Positions 1 through 8,576 of a DNA stretch of 17,368 nt are shown here, piece by piece; position 1 is the first letter of the stretch; every line of letters starts with the position of its first letter. Both the position numbers and the translations under genes were made by a program. Below the pieces are notes generated by a model. The model searched no databases and was not told the DNA's origin. It was given only the letters and a program-made list of their open reading frames with translations. Origin of the DNA: CAYOCE01 sp964402405 (GTDB lineage Bacteria > Pseudomonadota > Alphaproteobacteria > UBA7879); NCBI GenBank assembly GCA_964402405.1, contig CAYOCE010000028.1, positions 1 through 17,368 of the forward strand. Direction: 5' to 3'.

Positions 1-1163
1 TTGCGGACTTTGATTTCCACAATACCAGATGCCAACCCGCGAGGGCCAACCATAATCTGATACGGTAATCCAATCAAATCCATGGCAGCAAACTTTCCAC
101 CAGGGCGATCGTCTGTGTCCTCATAAAGAACCTCTAATCCCATAGCTTGCATTTTGGCATACAGATCTTCACTCACTTTATCCGTGGCGTCATCTCCTAC
201 TTTTAGATTGATTAATCCCACATGGAATGGCGCAACAGCTGTGGGCCAAATGATCCCATGCTCGTCATGGGAGGCCTCAATAATGGCAGCAACAACACGT
301 CCCACTCCAATGCCATAGGATCCCATCTCGGGATAAACAGGGGTTCCTTCGGGTCCCATCACGTGCGCCTTCATGCTCAGAGAATACTTGGTGCCAAAGT
401 TAAAGATATGACCAACCTCAATGCCGCGCTTTTGACAGAGATTATCAGGACTAATGGGGCACTGATCAGGGTTGTGAAGCTCATCCGCCATGGCGTAGAT
501 ATTCAACACGTGATCCAAATCCAGCTCAGGATGGCCAAAGTCCACGCTTTCAAAGGATTTATCATAATAGATGGCACTTTCGCCCGTATCCGCCAAAATA
601 TGGAATTCATGGCTAAGGCTTCCGCCAATGGCGCCTGTATCCGCTCGCAAGGGGATGGCTTGCACCCCAATTCGGGCAAAAGTCTTCAGATAGGCATGCA
701 TGAATTTATGATAGGTGGCAATGGCGGATTCCCGCGTCAAGTCAAAGGAATAGGCATCCTTCATCAAAAATTCCCGACTCCGCATCACCCCAAACCGCGG
801 GCGAATCTCATCGCGAAACTTCCAATGAATTTGGTAGAGGGCCAAAGGGAGTTCCTTGTAGCTTTTCACATAGCGCCTGAAAATATCCGTCACAACTTCC
901 TCGTGGGTAGGACCATAGAGGAGCCCTCGCTCATGGCGATCGGTAATCCGCAGCATTTCCTTGCCATAGGCATCATAGCGCCCACTTTCCTGCCATAATT
1001 CAACCGGCTGAATGGTGGGCATGAGAATCTCATGAACCCCAATTTTATTTTGCTCCTCGCGAATAATGTTTTCAATTTTCTTGAGGACACGCAAACCCAA
1101 GGGCAGCCACGAATAAATTCCCTGGCATTCCTGGGAAATCATCCCCGCCCGCAGCATCAGCTG
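1..1163 (-). CDS. proS: Prolyl-tRNA synthetase, partial at both ends
   Basis: Class II synthetase that charges tRNA-Pro with proline in the cytoplasm. The minus strand reads open for 387 codons, entering from the N gap and leaving through the window start. Near the N-terminus is QLMLRAGMIS, which in the E. coli enzyme begins about 24 residues in. Then come the class II motif 2 region (FRDEIRPRFGVMRSREF), the proline-site stretch ending SHEFHIL, motif 3 (GSYGIGVGRV), and the start of the anticodon-binding domain (YEDTDDRPGGKFAAMDLIG, then VGPRGLASG). Between SHEFHIL and the next conserved block there is only a short segment, not the ~180-residue editing insertion of the E. coli type. That points to the short alphaproteobacterial form of roughly 430-440 residues. 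The start codon lies in the gap, and about 25 C-terminal residues lie outside the window. Confidence 0.95.
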
Positions 1164-1263
1164 NNNNNNNNNNNNNNNNNNNNNNNNNNNNNNNNNNNNN
1201 NNNNNNNNNNNNNNNNNNNNNNNNNNNNNNNNNNNNNNNNNNNNNNNNNNNNNNNNNNNNNNN
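1164..1263. other. Assembly gap of 100 N
   Basis: Exactly 100 undetermined bases, the conventional placeholder for a gap of unknown size. The 3' end of the carboxypeptidase gene and the first ~24 codons of proS must fall here. The true distance, and whether any other gene sits in it, cannot be read. Confidence 0.97.
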
Positions 1264-2240
1264 TTATGAAGGCCATTTTCTTTGATTAGTCTATAGCCTC
1301 CCTTGTGTTGCTTCTTTAATTTTGACAGAAAACTTTTAGCAGAGGGTTTTTTCTGGAAGACACCTAATTGAGCTAACCATTCCTCGGTTGCTTCACTTTT
1401 TCCCTTTTTATGGATCTTAACTTCGCCCAACCGGATACGCTCGGAAATAGGATGTCCCAAGAGGGTGGCCATTTTATAATCCCGGTGGGCGGGGGATCTT
1501 TCCCCTAAGACTACCCCAATTAACCGAGTTCCATCAGGCTTTAAGAACGAAGAAACTAAATTAAACTTGGATGATTTGATATAGCCGGTTTTAATCCCGT
1601 CCACGCCTTGTCCTTCCAGGATCAATTTATTATAGCTTTTATATTTCTTGCCCCGAATAGAGGCTTGCTTGACAGAAAACAAGGGGTAAAAATTTTTATG
1701 ATGGACGAATAAAGCATATCCCAGACGCGCCATGTCCCGGGCTGTGGTGATTTGTTCAGGGTGGGGAAGGCCGGAGGCATTCTTAAACGTTGTGCTATGC
1801 ATACCCAATTCTTGGGCTTTTTGAGTCATCCGCTCGGCAAAGGCCTCTTCGCTATCTGCCAAATATTCTGCAATGGCAATAGCCGCATCATTGGCTGATT
1901 TAATAATACATCCCATCACCAATTGTCTAAGGGAAATCTGCTCGCCTTCTTTCAGAAACAATTTTCCAGGTTCGGCCAATGTCGCCTTCTTTGAAACCGT
2001 TACAATATCATCCAGCGTGATATCTCCTTGCTTGATGGCTTCAAATACTAAATACAGGGTCATCATTTTAGTCAGAGACGCAGGGGGGTGTAGTTGATCA
2101 GGCTTTTGTTGATGTTGGATCACCCCGTCAGTTACGTTAATCACAATCGAGGATTCCGCCCAGCATTTTATAGAGGTTGAAAAACCTATCACTCCCAAAA
2201 AAACAAAAAGAACCTTTAGATACTGCGCATATTTTTTCAT
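1264..2240 (-). CDS. dacA: D-alanyl-D-alanine carboxypeptidase (penicillin-binding protein, peptidase S11), 3' end in gap
   Basis: Periplasmic serine DD-carboxypeptidase that removes the terminal D-Ala from peptidoglycan stem peptides, limiting cross-linking. The minus-strand reading starts at ATG 2240 with MKKYAQYLKV, followed by a hydrophobic core and a likely signal-peptidase site after CWA (about residue 28). All three active-site motifs are visible: SLTK (SxxK, residues 55-58), SAN (SxN, 115-117) and KTG (217-219), in the order and spacing of PBP5/6-type enzymes. The frame stays open for 325 codons to the N gap, so the C-terminus is missing, including any membrane-anchoring amphipathic helix. 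The last visible part is basic (repeated Lys) and not assigned to a domain. It is transcribed divergently from rplU. The symbol dacA is by family; dacC or dacF paralogues cannot be excluded. Confidence 0.93.
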
Positions 2241-2349
2241 TACAAACTCTCAATAAAACCATTTGATCCTACACGATTGTGACTTCAAGAGGCAAGAAGT
2301 TTTCAAATCAACCTGGTGATTACCTGATGACAAATAAGGTTTTTTGGAC

Positions 2350-2379
2350 TTGACAATCCCTTTGGAAAGACGGTAGAAC
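2350..2379 (+). promoter_or_regulatory. Candidate sigma70 promoter for rplU-rpmA
   Basis: A perfect -35 hexamer TTGACA (2350-2355) is followed after 18 bases by TAGAAC (2374-2379), which matches the -10 consensus at 4 of 6 positions. It lies about 45 bases upstream of the rplU ATG in the dacA-rplU divergent spacer. An AT-rich TATATT at 2392-2397 is an alternative -10 but has no -35 at normal spacing. Confidence 0.45.
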
Positions 2380-2422
2380 CTTAGGGTACATTATATTTTA
2401 GATATATATAGAGTTGGAAAAT

Positions 2423-3103
2423 ATGTTTGCGATAATTCGAACTGGTGGTAAGCAGTACAAGGTTACCAAGGATGCATTGGTTTTTGTTGAAAAACTTCCC
2501 GAAGATATGGGGACAGACATCACCTTTACCGAGGTGTTAATGTTGGATACAGGCAATGGGACTAAATTAGGAACGCCTTTGGTTTCTGGGGCAACGGTTG
2601 TTGCCCATGTGCAGGATCAAATGCGTACCAGGAAAGTCCTCATTTTCAAGAAAAAGCGTCGCCATCAATACAGGCGTAAGAAGGGACATCGTCAGCATCA
2701 GACAGTGTTGCGGATTCTCGATATTCAGGTTAATGGGAAATCTATTTTCCCAGAGGGGGCTTCCCCACGGCCTGCACCTCGGGTAGTGGCTGGGAACCCA
2801 GCTGCACAAAGTGCTTCTGCTAAGGTAGCGACCCCTAAGAAATCAGTGCCCAAGACAGCGTCCAAGACAAAAGTTGTTGAAAAGGCAAAGGCCCCTGCGG
2901 CAAAGCCAGCGGCTAAAGCAGCGGCCCCAAAGGTAGCGCCGAAAGCAGCCCCAAAGAAAGAGGCAGCTGCAGCCAAACCAGCTGCTACAAAGCCAGCTGC
3001 GAAGAAAGAAGCGCCAGCTAAAGCAGCACCAGCTAAAGCAGCACCAGCTAAGACAGCAACAAAAAAGGCTCCTGCCAAGGCAGAGTCTCCAAAGAAGAAA
3101 TAA
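2423..3103 (+). CDS. rplU: 50S ribosomal protein L21 with long Ala/Lys/Pro-rich C-terminal extension
   Basis: L21 binds 23S rRNA domains in the large subunit. The start is placed at ATG 2423, giving MFAIIRTGGKQYKV, the standard L21 N-terminus. An in-frame TTG at 2414 would add three residues but is less likely. Residues 1-104 are a complete L21 core, including the basic KKKRRHQYRRKKGHRQHQ block and the closing RILDI. Residues ~105-226 are an added low-complexity tail rich in Ala, Lys and Pro, with PAKAA-type repeats, resembling histone H1 or AlgP-like tails. The usual L21 is ~100-105 residues, so this protein is about twice as long. Extended L21 tails are known in a number of alphaproteobacteria; the tail's function is unknown. 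It is followed after 15 bases by rpmA, the usual rplU-rpmA operon. Confidence 0.96.
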   Translation: MFAIIRTGGKQYKVTKDALVFVEKLPEDMGTDITFTEVLMLDTGNGTKLGTPLVSGATVVAHVQDQMRTRKVLIFKKKRRHQYRRKKGHRQHQTVLRILDIQVNGKSIFPEGASPRPAPRVVAGNPAAQSASAKVATPKKSVPKTASKTKVVEKAKAPAAKPAAKAAAPKVAPKAAPKKEAAAAKPAATKPAAKKEAPAKAAPAKAAPAKTATKKAPAKAESPKKK

Positions 3104-3118
3104 AGAAAGGAATTTATT

Positions 3119-3364
3119 ATGGCTCATAAAAAAGCAGGTGGTAGTTCTAGGAACGGTCGTGACTCTGCCGGACGTCGCTTAGGCGTCAAGAAATTCGGTG
3201 GCGAGTTGGTAATTCCAGGAAATATCCTCGTTCGTCAACGGGGAACCACATTCCACCCCGGTCAAAATGTTGGCATTGGGAAGGATCATACCTTATTTGC
3301 CCTGACAGAAGGCCATGTTTCCTTCAAAAAGTCAGGACATCGTAGCTTTATAGAGGTTGTTTAA
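3119..3364 (+). CDS. rpmA: 50S ribosomal protein L27
   Basis: L27 sits near the peptidyl-transferase centre, and its flexible N-terminus contributes to tRNA stabilisation there. The 81-residue product begins MAHKKAGGSSRNGRDS, the hallmark L27 start, and contains VIPGNILVRQRGTTFHPG and the GHV-F end. Length is slightly shorter than the common 84-90. There is no N-terminal propeptide of the Firmicute type, so the mature MAHKK end is encoded directly. A Shine-Dalgarno AAAGGAA precedes ATG 3119. It is the last gene of the rplU-rpmA unit, followed by an intrinsic terminator. The obg GTPase gene, often next to rpmA, is not here. Confidence 0.97.
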   Translation: MAHKKAGGSSRNGRDSAGRRLGVKKFGGELVIPGNILVRQRGTTFHPGQNVGIGKDHTLFALTEGHVSFKKSGHRSFIEVV

Positions 3365-3452
3365 CCCTTATAGCTAGCCTCTCTATTGTCCTTTTGATTT
3401 GCAGAGGGGCAGGGGGCTAGGTAGGCTTGAGGTTGACTATCAGACTTTCAAT

Positions 3453-3493
3453 AAAAAAAACCTCAGAACCTTTAGGGTCTCTGAGGTTTTTTT
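3453..3493 (+). terminator. Intrinsic terminator after rpmA
   Basis: An A8 run and CCTCAGA (3461-3467) pair with TCTGAGG (3480-3486) and a T7 run. An inner ACC/GGT extension sits in the loop. The result is a long GC-containing stem followed by seven T. It closes the ribosomal operon about 90 bases past the rpmA stop. The flanking A-tract makes it potentially bidirectional, but no minus-strand gene ends here. Confidence 0.92.
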
Positions 3494-3523
3494 ATGTCAA
3501 AAATTAACCTTACTGTCAGCAGC

Positions 3524-3552
3524 TTGAAATTATAGGTAGTAAATACTATATA
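3524..3552 (+). promoter_or_regulatory. Candidate sigma70 promoter of the giant exported-protein gene
   Basis: TTGAAA (3524-3529), a 17-base spacer and TATATA (3547-3552), about 38 bases before the ATG at 3591. It lies just after the rpmA terminator, so the gene is probably transcribed independently. A Shine-Dalgarno AAGGA (3576-3580) precedes the start by 10 bases. Confidence 0.5.
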
Positions 3553-3590
3553 TCATATACTATCTTAAAAATTTTAAGGATTAGAAAATA

Positions 3591-6500
3591 ATGATTCGGC
3601 GTATTTTATCATTTTTTATGATTATCTCTTTTGGACTACAGAGCATATCTCCTGTTTTTGCGATACCTGATTCTCTGGAATCTTTAGAAAGAAATGAGAA
3701 TACCAGATTTCTTCTGGAGCATGCATCTTCTCTGCCTTCTGCTTCTGTTTTTCTGGGGGACTCAGATCGGACGGCCGCGGGGACGTTTATTTATGCCGAG
3801 CATGAAGGCACAGTAAAGGTTTTGCTTGCCAGACGAGATGAGGGCAATGGCTGGTGTAACTTTGGGGGGAAAAGTGATGCAGAGGATGGGTTTCTGGATC
3901 GTACAGGTGCCCGGGAAACAGGAGAGGAATCCTTGGGGATTTATGACGTAGAACCCCGGATTTTAAAAGGCTTTTATTCCCATGATCTTTACAATCCTAA
4001 GGGGCCTATTGCCCTTTACCGCATGTATTTTGCCCCTGGACAGTATGTGCCTGCAGAGACCTTTATGGAGAAGCTGAATACCGCGACAGAGGCCCATCAT
4101 CAGGAATACACCCACTTTGCCTGGGTGCCTTTAAAGGATCTTCGGAAAGTGGTTGCTGGCCGTAAACAATTTGGAGAGGTATTGCAGGACGTTTATAAGG
4201 CTGGTGCTCCAGCGCAACCAGAAACCCCAGAAGAGGAAAGCGGTGAAGCCAGCGGATCTCAAACGTCCGTTTCAACTCAACAGCCCCCTTTAGACTTTGA
4301 TTCAGAAATTCTCTTTGAACCTTTGCAATGGATGCTCGAGAGCAAGCCGGTGCAAGATCGAATTGCTCTTTTATTAGGAGAGGGGCCAAGACCTGATCCT
4401 ATCGCTCTCAGAAATACGTTTCCATGGCTTGCCCAAACCCCCGCTTCCCAATTTATGGCTCCCCAACCCCACACCATAAGCCAAGTTGGTGCTGAAGCGG
4501 AATATGAATCAATTTCTGTTAGGTGGGAAAGTGTGCGACCTAAACAAGCCGAAGAATCTGCCAATTTTATGACGCCTGGACAACGTACGAGAATCATCAT
4601 GGGAAAATCCACGGACTCTCGCAAAGTAAGAGAGCTTTACCGTGAAACAGTGCAATTCGATCCAGCGCGGGAAAAAGAACGGGTGGTGGAGGCCCTGGTA
4701 AACAGAGTTCTGGTGAATGGCGAGATTAAAAAGCGGAGTGCCGAGATTAAAAGACTTCGGGGCATAGAAGAAAATCGTCCTGTTGTTGGATCACAAGCCG
4801 CTGCTTCTGGTTCTGGCTCATCTTCAGAACGCAAATATACAGCCTCCGAAGCCCACCTCAAGATTGCTCTGGGGGAGGAATATGTAGAGGGGCATACCCA
4901 TGAAGATTACAAAGAAAATTTCCGACGACTGGTGGCAAAATATGGCATGAAGGAAGAATTGCGCCGGGAAGTTGACTTAACGGATGAGGCCCTGGATCGG
5001 TTGGCTGAGATTTTTGAAACCGAGCGTCACGTATGTTTTGATCCAAAATTAGACGGCATGCCCTTCCACTACACGGCCTTTAATCACGGGCTGGCGGAAG
5101 ACATGATGATGCTTTATCGGTCCTTTTCTGCGTGGGACTCTGTTCTTTCTATGAAACCCTATCAGGAATTCTCCACATTACGAGGCACCCATGCCTACAT
5201 GAATCTGTATCAAGAGTTTAATAATGCTCTGGAGAAGTTTTATGAAGAGCATCGTAAGCTCTATATGGAACTTTATGAGAAGTCCCATGATCCAACGCAG
5301 ATTGAACGTGATCCTCTCTATCAAGAATGCATGAGAGCAGCCTATGACAAACTCCATGAAATTATGGAAAGGACCCTGCCGACAAGAGATCATCTTCCTA
5401 ATAATGGGGCTCTGTGGTTGTGGGTCAATGCCGCGATCGCAGCTGGGAAAGGAACCACCAATACTACTTCCTCAAGTGTTGAATATTTTCTGAATTCCCA
5501 CAGTGTTAATGCCCCCAACGATGCAAAACGCTTTCAAGAAGCAACTGCTCTGAAGGGAATGAAAGCATCCTATGGACCGTATCAATCCCTCTTCAATCAA
5601 TTTGTGAAAGTCCTTGCCCCCCAAGGAGGAGGAAATGGGGGATTTTTGCAGGTCTTTGTTAGATCGGATCAACAAGACGTCTTTTCTTATACTACAGCCC
5701 ATGGGGGAGGAGAGCCCTATGGACATCCTATGAATGTCCCAGAAGCCGAAAGGAACCCTTGGGTTAGTAAATTGTTGAATCTTCTTCACCAGGCTGCAAT
5801 TGACCCAGATAGCATAGAAAACTTAAAATTCGATCTCTTTAGAAAATCTTTAATTTCTGAAGTGTGCGTTTTGCAACATCCGCTTTTGATGCAGAATGAA
5901 CGTCCAAGAGCTTGGGATGCAGCCACCACAAATCCCAACGAAGTGGATGCTCTAGCTTATGAAGCTCGGTATAATAATCCTGAGTTTCCCAGAGCCTTTG
6001 TGAAGGGGTACGATAGACATCCTATGACAGCAGATCAGCATGCTTTATTTGATCTACAACTTCAAAGAACGGCGGCGGCCCAAGCGGTGGGGTGGCTATT
6101 GCAAGATACATTTGCTCTTGAGGGGAGTAGCTATCAAGGAGAACCCTCGATAAAGAAACTCTATCGTATGGTGCACCAAGACCTAACAGGCGCTGCTCCT
6201 GTTGAAAAACCCTATACCCAAGCCCTGCCCTATTTAATGGAGCTGGGGAATGTGGAGGCTGTGAAAGGATTTTTAGCGATCCATCCGAATGCCCTAGAGG
6301 AAGCCAGAATTGATTTTAAAGATCAATTTGTCCTCTTATGCAGCAAGGGCAAATGGGAGATGGCTATCTATCTTCATCAGTTAATGAATGGGGAACAAAA
6401 GCTAACTGAGATATTATCCGAGCAAGACATCAAAAATCTTTTAAGATTTATTGCCACAACTGACTATTTTTCTAAAGACAGTGTAGACTTTTTTAGAGGG

Positions 6501-8576
6501 CAAATTGATATCAGTAGATTTGATCAACCAATTCAAGATTACTGGTTAAAATGGGCCCTTGATGGCGACGGTGATTCTGCTGTCGATGCATTGAGGTTTT
6601 TTTTAGAAAGTGGATGCAAGATTTCTTCTAAGTATCGAAAGTCTCTGGTGCAGACTTATTACAATAATTTACACAGCCTCAAACGATTGATTGAAGCAGG
6701 TTATCCTGTGGATCAAGAAAATGATCAGGGACAAACATTGCTTGAGGAGTTTCTAGACGCAAAGCCAACTGTATTAAATGGTGGCGTACAGTATGCGTGG
6801 GAACAGGCAGTTAGCTATCTGATTCAAAAAGGGGCTAACTGGAGGAGAGATCCCAATAACCCCATATTTTTTCAGTTTGGAAAATCTTTATCCTGCAACG
6901 ATGAATTTCCAAAAATATTTGAAAGGATTCTTCCTGACCTTCAAACCCATAGAAATGGCGAAGGGCTTACTTTCTTACAATACAGACAGAAGGCATTTTT
7001 AGAGGGAGATGGAAATTATATAACTCCGGGGTGTGAGAAAAGTTTAATTCCTTTAGGGATGTCTTATAAAGATGCATCTTATGCTGAGTTTCTAGAGTAT
7101 GCCCCAAACCCATCATCTACTTATAACGTTTTTTATGGTAGTAATCCTTGGAAATCTGTAGAGGCAAGAGAATGGCAAAGGGGGCTTAATGAGATATTAG
7201 AACAAGAGGATTTTGAGGCATTGAAACAGCATATAGCAACATATCCTGATTTAAGAGTACTAGAAGTTAATCGGAATCGGATTTCCCTAAAAACACCTTT
7301 AGGTGTTTTTAGGGCTATTAACGATGCAGCCTTTAAAACTGGCTTACGTTATGCAAGTTCTTTTGCTTTGGAAATTAAGAAAGCTTTGGCTCTTACTGAG
7401 CCAGAAGAAGTAGAAGCAGCCATTCAAATCCAGATAGAAAGATTAAGGTCCTCTATATCACATTTCACAGGATGTCAAGCTCTTGAAAACTTAAAAGACC
7501 TACTAGAAGCTTTAAAAAATCAGTATCCCCATCTTTATCAAAAATTTGAACAAAAAGAGCAACAACTTTATCTAAGCACCTCTATCGATCTAATGAAAGA
7601 ATTGGTTGATCCTATAAAGCATGATTTAGAAGTGGCGATTGACGAAGGTGATCTTAGAGGCGTTAAAGCTGCTTTGGATCGCTACAAAACTTTAACCGAA
7701 GAACATCCTGAGGTCCCCTCTATGAACCTAGGGGGGCAACATGAAAGAAAACTTGGAGATTTTTGTAATACATTGCATGCTTTTACAGTAGCATCATCAT
7801 ATATTAATAAAACAGAAGTATGGAAAAAAGATCTTGATACCCATCTTAAAGCTGATCAAAAAGATCTGAAGGCGCTTGCCGATTTGATTGATCAATACCC
7901 AATGGAGGATGAGGGGCTTTCATTTTGTATCATAGATAGTGCTGGTGGTATTCCTCTTTATTATTCTCTTCTGCTCTCTGATGAGGCAGTAGAGGGTGAT
8001 TCCCCAATCATGACAAGTCTGATCAACAAAATAAATCCTGAACATTGGCCCCAAATTTTAAACGAAGCCATAGAAAGACAACAATATAAATTTATTCAGG
8101 CCTTTTTCAGTCATTATCCTGATTTAGTTAAAATATTATCTAACCCTTCATTCAGATCTGTTTTACACTTTTTTGCTGACGAAGAAGCAATGCCAACTCT
8201 TGAAGCTATCCTTTCCCGAATTCCGAACTTCTTTACAGAGGGGGATGTTTTATTAGGAGAAGAGACCTATCGACTCATTTTAATGGTTTCTTTACTGAAT
8301 GAACAAATTCGGGATCAAATTCCTTTCGAGAAATTCAAGATTATGAATTCTGGTATGGGAGGGCCTTATTTCTGGACTATGTTGCTTCTTCCAAAAAATA
8401 AAGAGTGGGCAATGCAGGTTGTTTCTAAAGATCCAAGCTTTCTTGAATTAAGATCCGTAGAGGGGTTAGATATTGAAAGCTTTGTATCTTTAGTAAAACA
8501 TTCAGAGAAGCATCACACACAGATAAACCATATAGAGAGCACCTTGAAGGCCTTGAGGGATATTAAAGAGTCTTAA
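3591..8576 (+). CDS. 1661-residue exported Nudix-domain protein with ankyrin-like C-terminal region, function unknown
   Basis: Not a recognised named protein. Residues 1-24 form a Sec signal peptide: basic MIRR, a hydrophobic stretch, and a likely cleavage site after VFA. Residues ~60-200 resemble a Nudix hydrolase domain: LLARRDEGNGWCNFGGK (residues 78-94), then a Nudix box with Glu98, Arg108-Glu109, Glu112-Glu113 and Gly116-Ile117. The box has extra residues relative to the canonical GX5EX7REUXEEXGU, but the metal-binding glutamates are present. A Ser/Glu/Gln-rich linker follows (~205-235). Residues ~235-870 are unassigned, with charged helical stretches. From ~870 the protein is helical with degenerate ankyrin-like units, for example GNVEAVKGFLAIHP, AVSYLIQKGANW and GDLRGVKAALDRY. 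No transmembrane segment after the signal peptide is obvious. It appears monocistronic, with its own promoter. Coding bases become AT-richer after about 6300. A secreted host-interaction role is inference. Confidence 0.85.
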   Translation: MIRRILSFFMIISFGLQSISPVFAIPDSLESLERNENTRFLLEHASSLPSASVFLGDSDRTAAGTFIYAEHEGTVKVLLARRDEGNGWCNFGGKSDAEDGFLDRTGARETGEESLGIYDVEPRILKGFYSHDLYNPKGPIALYRMYFAPGQYVPAETFMEKLNTATEAHHQEYTHFAWVPLKDLRKVVAGRKQFGEVLQDVYKAGAPAQPETPEEESGEASGSQTSVSTQQPPLDFDSEILFEPLQWMLESKPVQDRIALLLGEGPRPDPIALRNTFPWLAQTPASQFMAPQPHTISQVGAEAEYESISVRWESVRPKQAEESANFMTPGQRTRIIMGKSTDSRKVRELYRETVQFDPAREKERVVEALVNRVLVNGEIKKRSAEIKRLRGIEENRPVVGSQAAASGSGSSSERKYTASEAHLKIALGEEYVEGHTHEDYKENFRRLVAKYGMKEELRREVDLTDEALDRLAEIFETERHVCFDPKLDGMPFHYTAFNHGLAEDMMMLYRSFSAWDSVLSMKPYQEFSTLRGTHAYMNLYQEFNNALEKFYEEHRKLYMELYEKSHDPTQIERDPLYQECMRAAYDKLHEIMERTLPTRDHLPNNGALWLWVNAAIAAGKGTTNTTSSSVEYFLNSHSVNAPNDAKRFQEATALKGMKASYGPYQSLFNQFVKVLAPQGGGNGGFLQVFVRSDQQDVFSYTTAHGGGEPYGHPMNVPEAERNPWVSKLLNLLHQAAIDPDSIENLKFDLFRKSLISEVCVLQHPLLMQNERPRAWDAATTNPNEVDALAYEARYNNPEFPRAFVKGYDRHPMTADQHALFDLQLQRTAAAQAVGWLLQDTFALEGSSYQGEPSIKKLYRMVHQDLTGAAPVEKPYTQALPYLMELGNVEAVKGFLAIHPNALEEARIDFKDQFVLLCSKGKWEMAIYLHQLMNGEQKLTEILSEQDIKNLLRFIATTDYFSKDSVDFFRGQIDISRFDQPIQDYWLKWALDGDGDSAVDALRFFLESGCKISSKYRKSLVQTYYNNLHSLKRLIEAGYPVDQENDQGQTLLEEFLDAKPTVLNGGVQYAWEQAVSYLIQKGANWRRDPNNPIFFQFGKSLSCNDEFPKIFERILPDLQTHRNGEGLTFLQYRQKAFLEGDGNYITPGCEKSLIPLGMSYKDASYAEFLEYAPNPSSTYNVFYGSNPWKSVEAREWQRGLNEILEQEDFEALKQHIATYPDLRVLEVNRNRISLKTPLGVFRAINDAAFKTGLRYASSFALEIKKALALTEPEEVEAAIQIQIERLRSSISHFTGCQALENLKDLLEALKNQYPHLYQKFEQKEQQLYLSTSIDLMKELVDPIKHDLEVAIDEGDLRGVKAALDRYKTLTEEHPEVPSMNLGGQHERKLGDFCNTLHAFTVASSYINKTEVWKKDLDTHLKADQKDLKALADLIDQYPMEDEGLSFCIIDSAGGIPLYYSLLLSDEAVEGDSPIMTSLINKINPEHWPQILNEAIERQQYKFIQAFFSHYPDLVKILSNPSFRSVLHFFADEEAMPTLEAILSRIPNFFTEGDVLLGEETYRLILMVSLLNEQIRDQIPFEKFKIMNSGMGGPYFWTMLLLPKNKEWAMQVVSKDPSFLELRSVEGLDIESFVSLVKHSEKHHTQINHIESTLKALRDIKES
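7285..7314. repeat. Perfect intragenic inverted repeat (13-bp stem)
   Basis: CCCTAAAAACACC (7285-7297), loop TTTA, then the exact reverse complement GGTGTTTTTAGGG (7302-7314). It lies inside the coding sequence of the giant exported protein, in the segment encoding SLKTPLGVFRA, and does not disturb the frame. It looks like a terminator stem in either direction but has no separate T-run after it. Confidence 0.85.

Noticed and set aside
222..998. 258-codon plus-strand ORF.
   Set aside because: It is the antisense shadow of proS, whose minus-strand reading carries all the conserved synthetase motifs.
2414..2422. TTG at 2414 as rplU start.
   Set aside because: The L21 family begins MFA-I-TGGKQY, matching ATG 2423; the extra three codons are not conserved.
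2900..3070. Possible CRISPR-like or tandem repeat array.
   Set aside because: The repetition comes from Ala-Lys-Pro codons in the L21 tail; there are no regular spacers.
2725..3078. Ala/Gly/Phe-rich minus-strand ORF opposite rplU.
   Set aside because: It is the antisense reading of the low-complexity L21 tail and has no start signals of its own.
4990..5230. NHGLAED followed by TLRGTHAYMN in the giant protein, reminiscent of SidE-type phosphodiesterase or ADP-ribosyltransferase motifs.
   Set aside because: The second catalytic histidine of the HGLxH-type motif is missing and no convincing STS/ExE set follows at proper spacing; too weak to claim.
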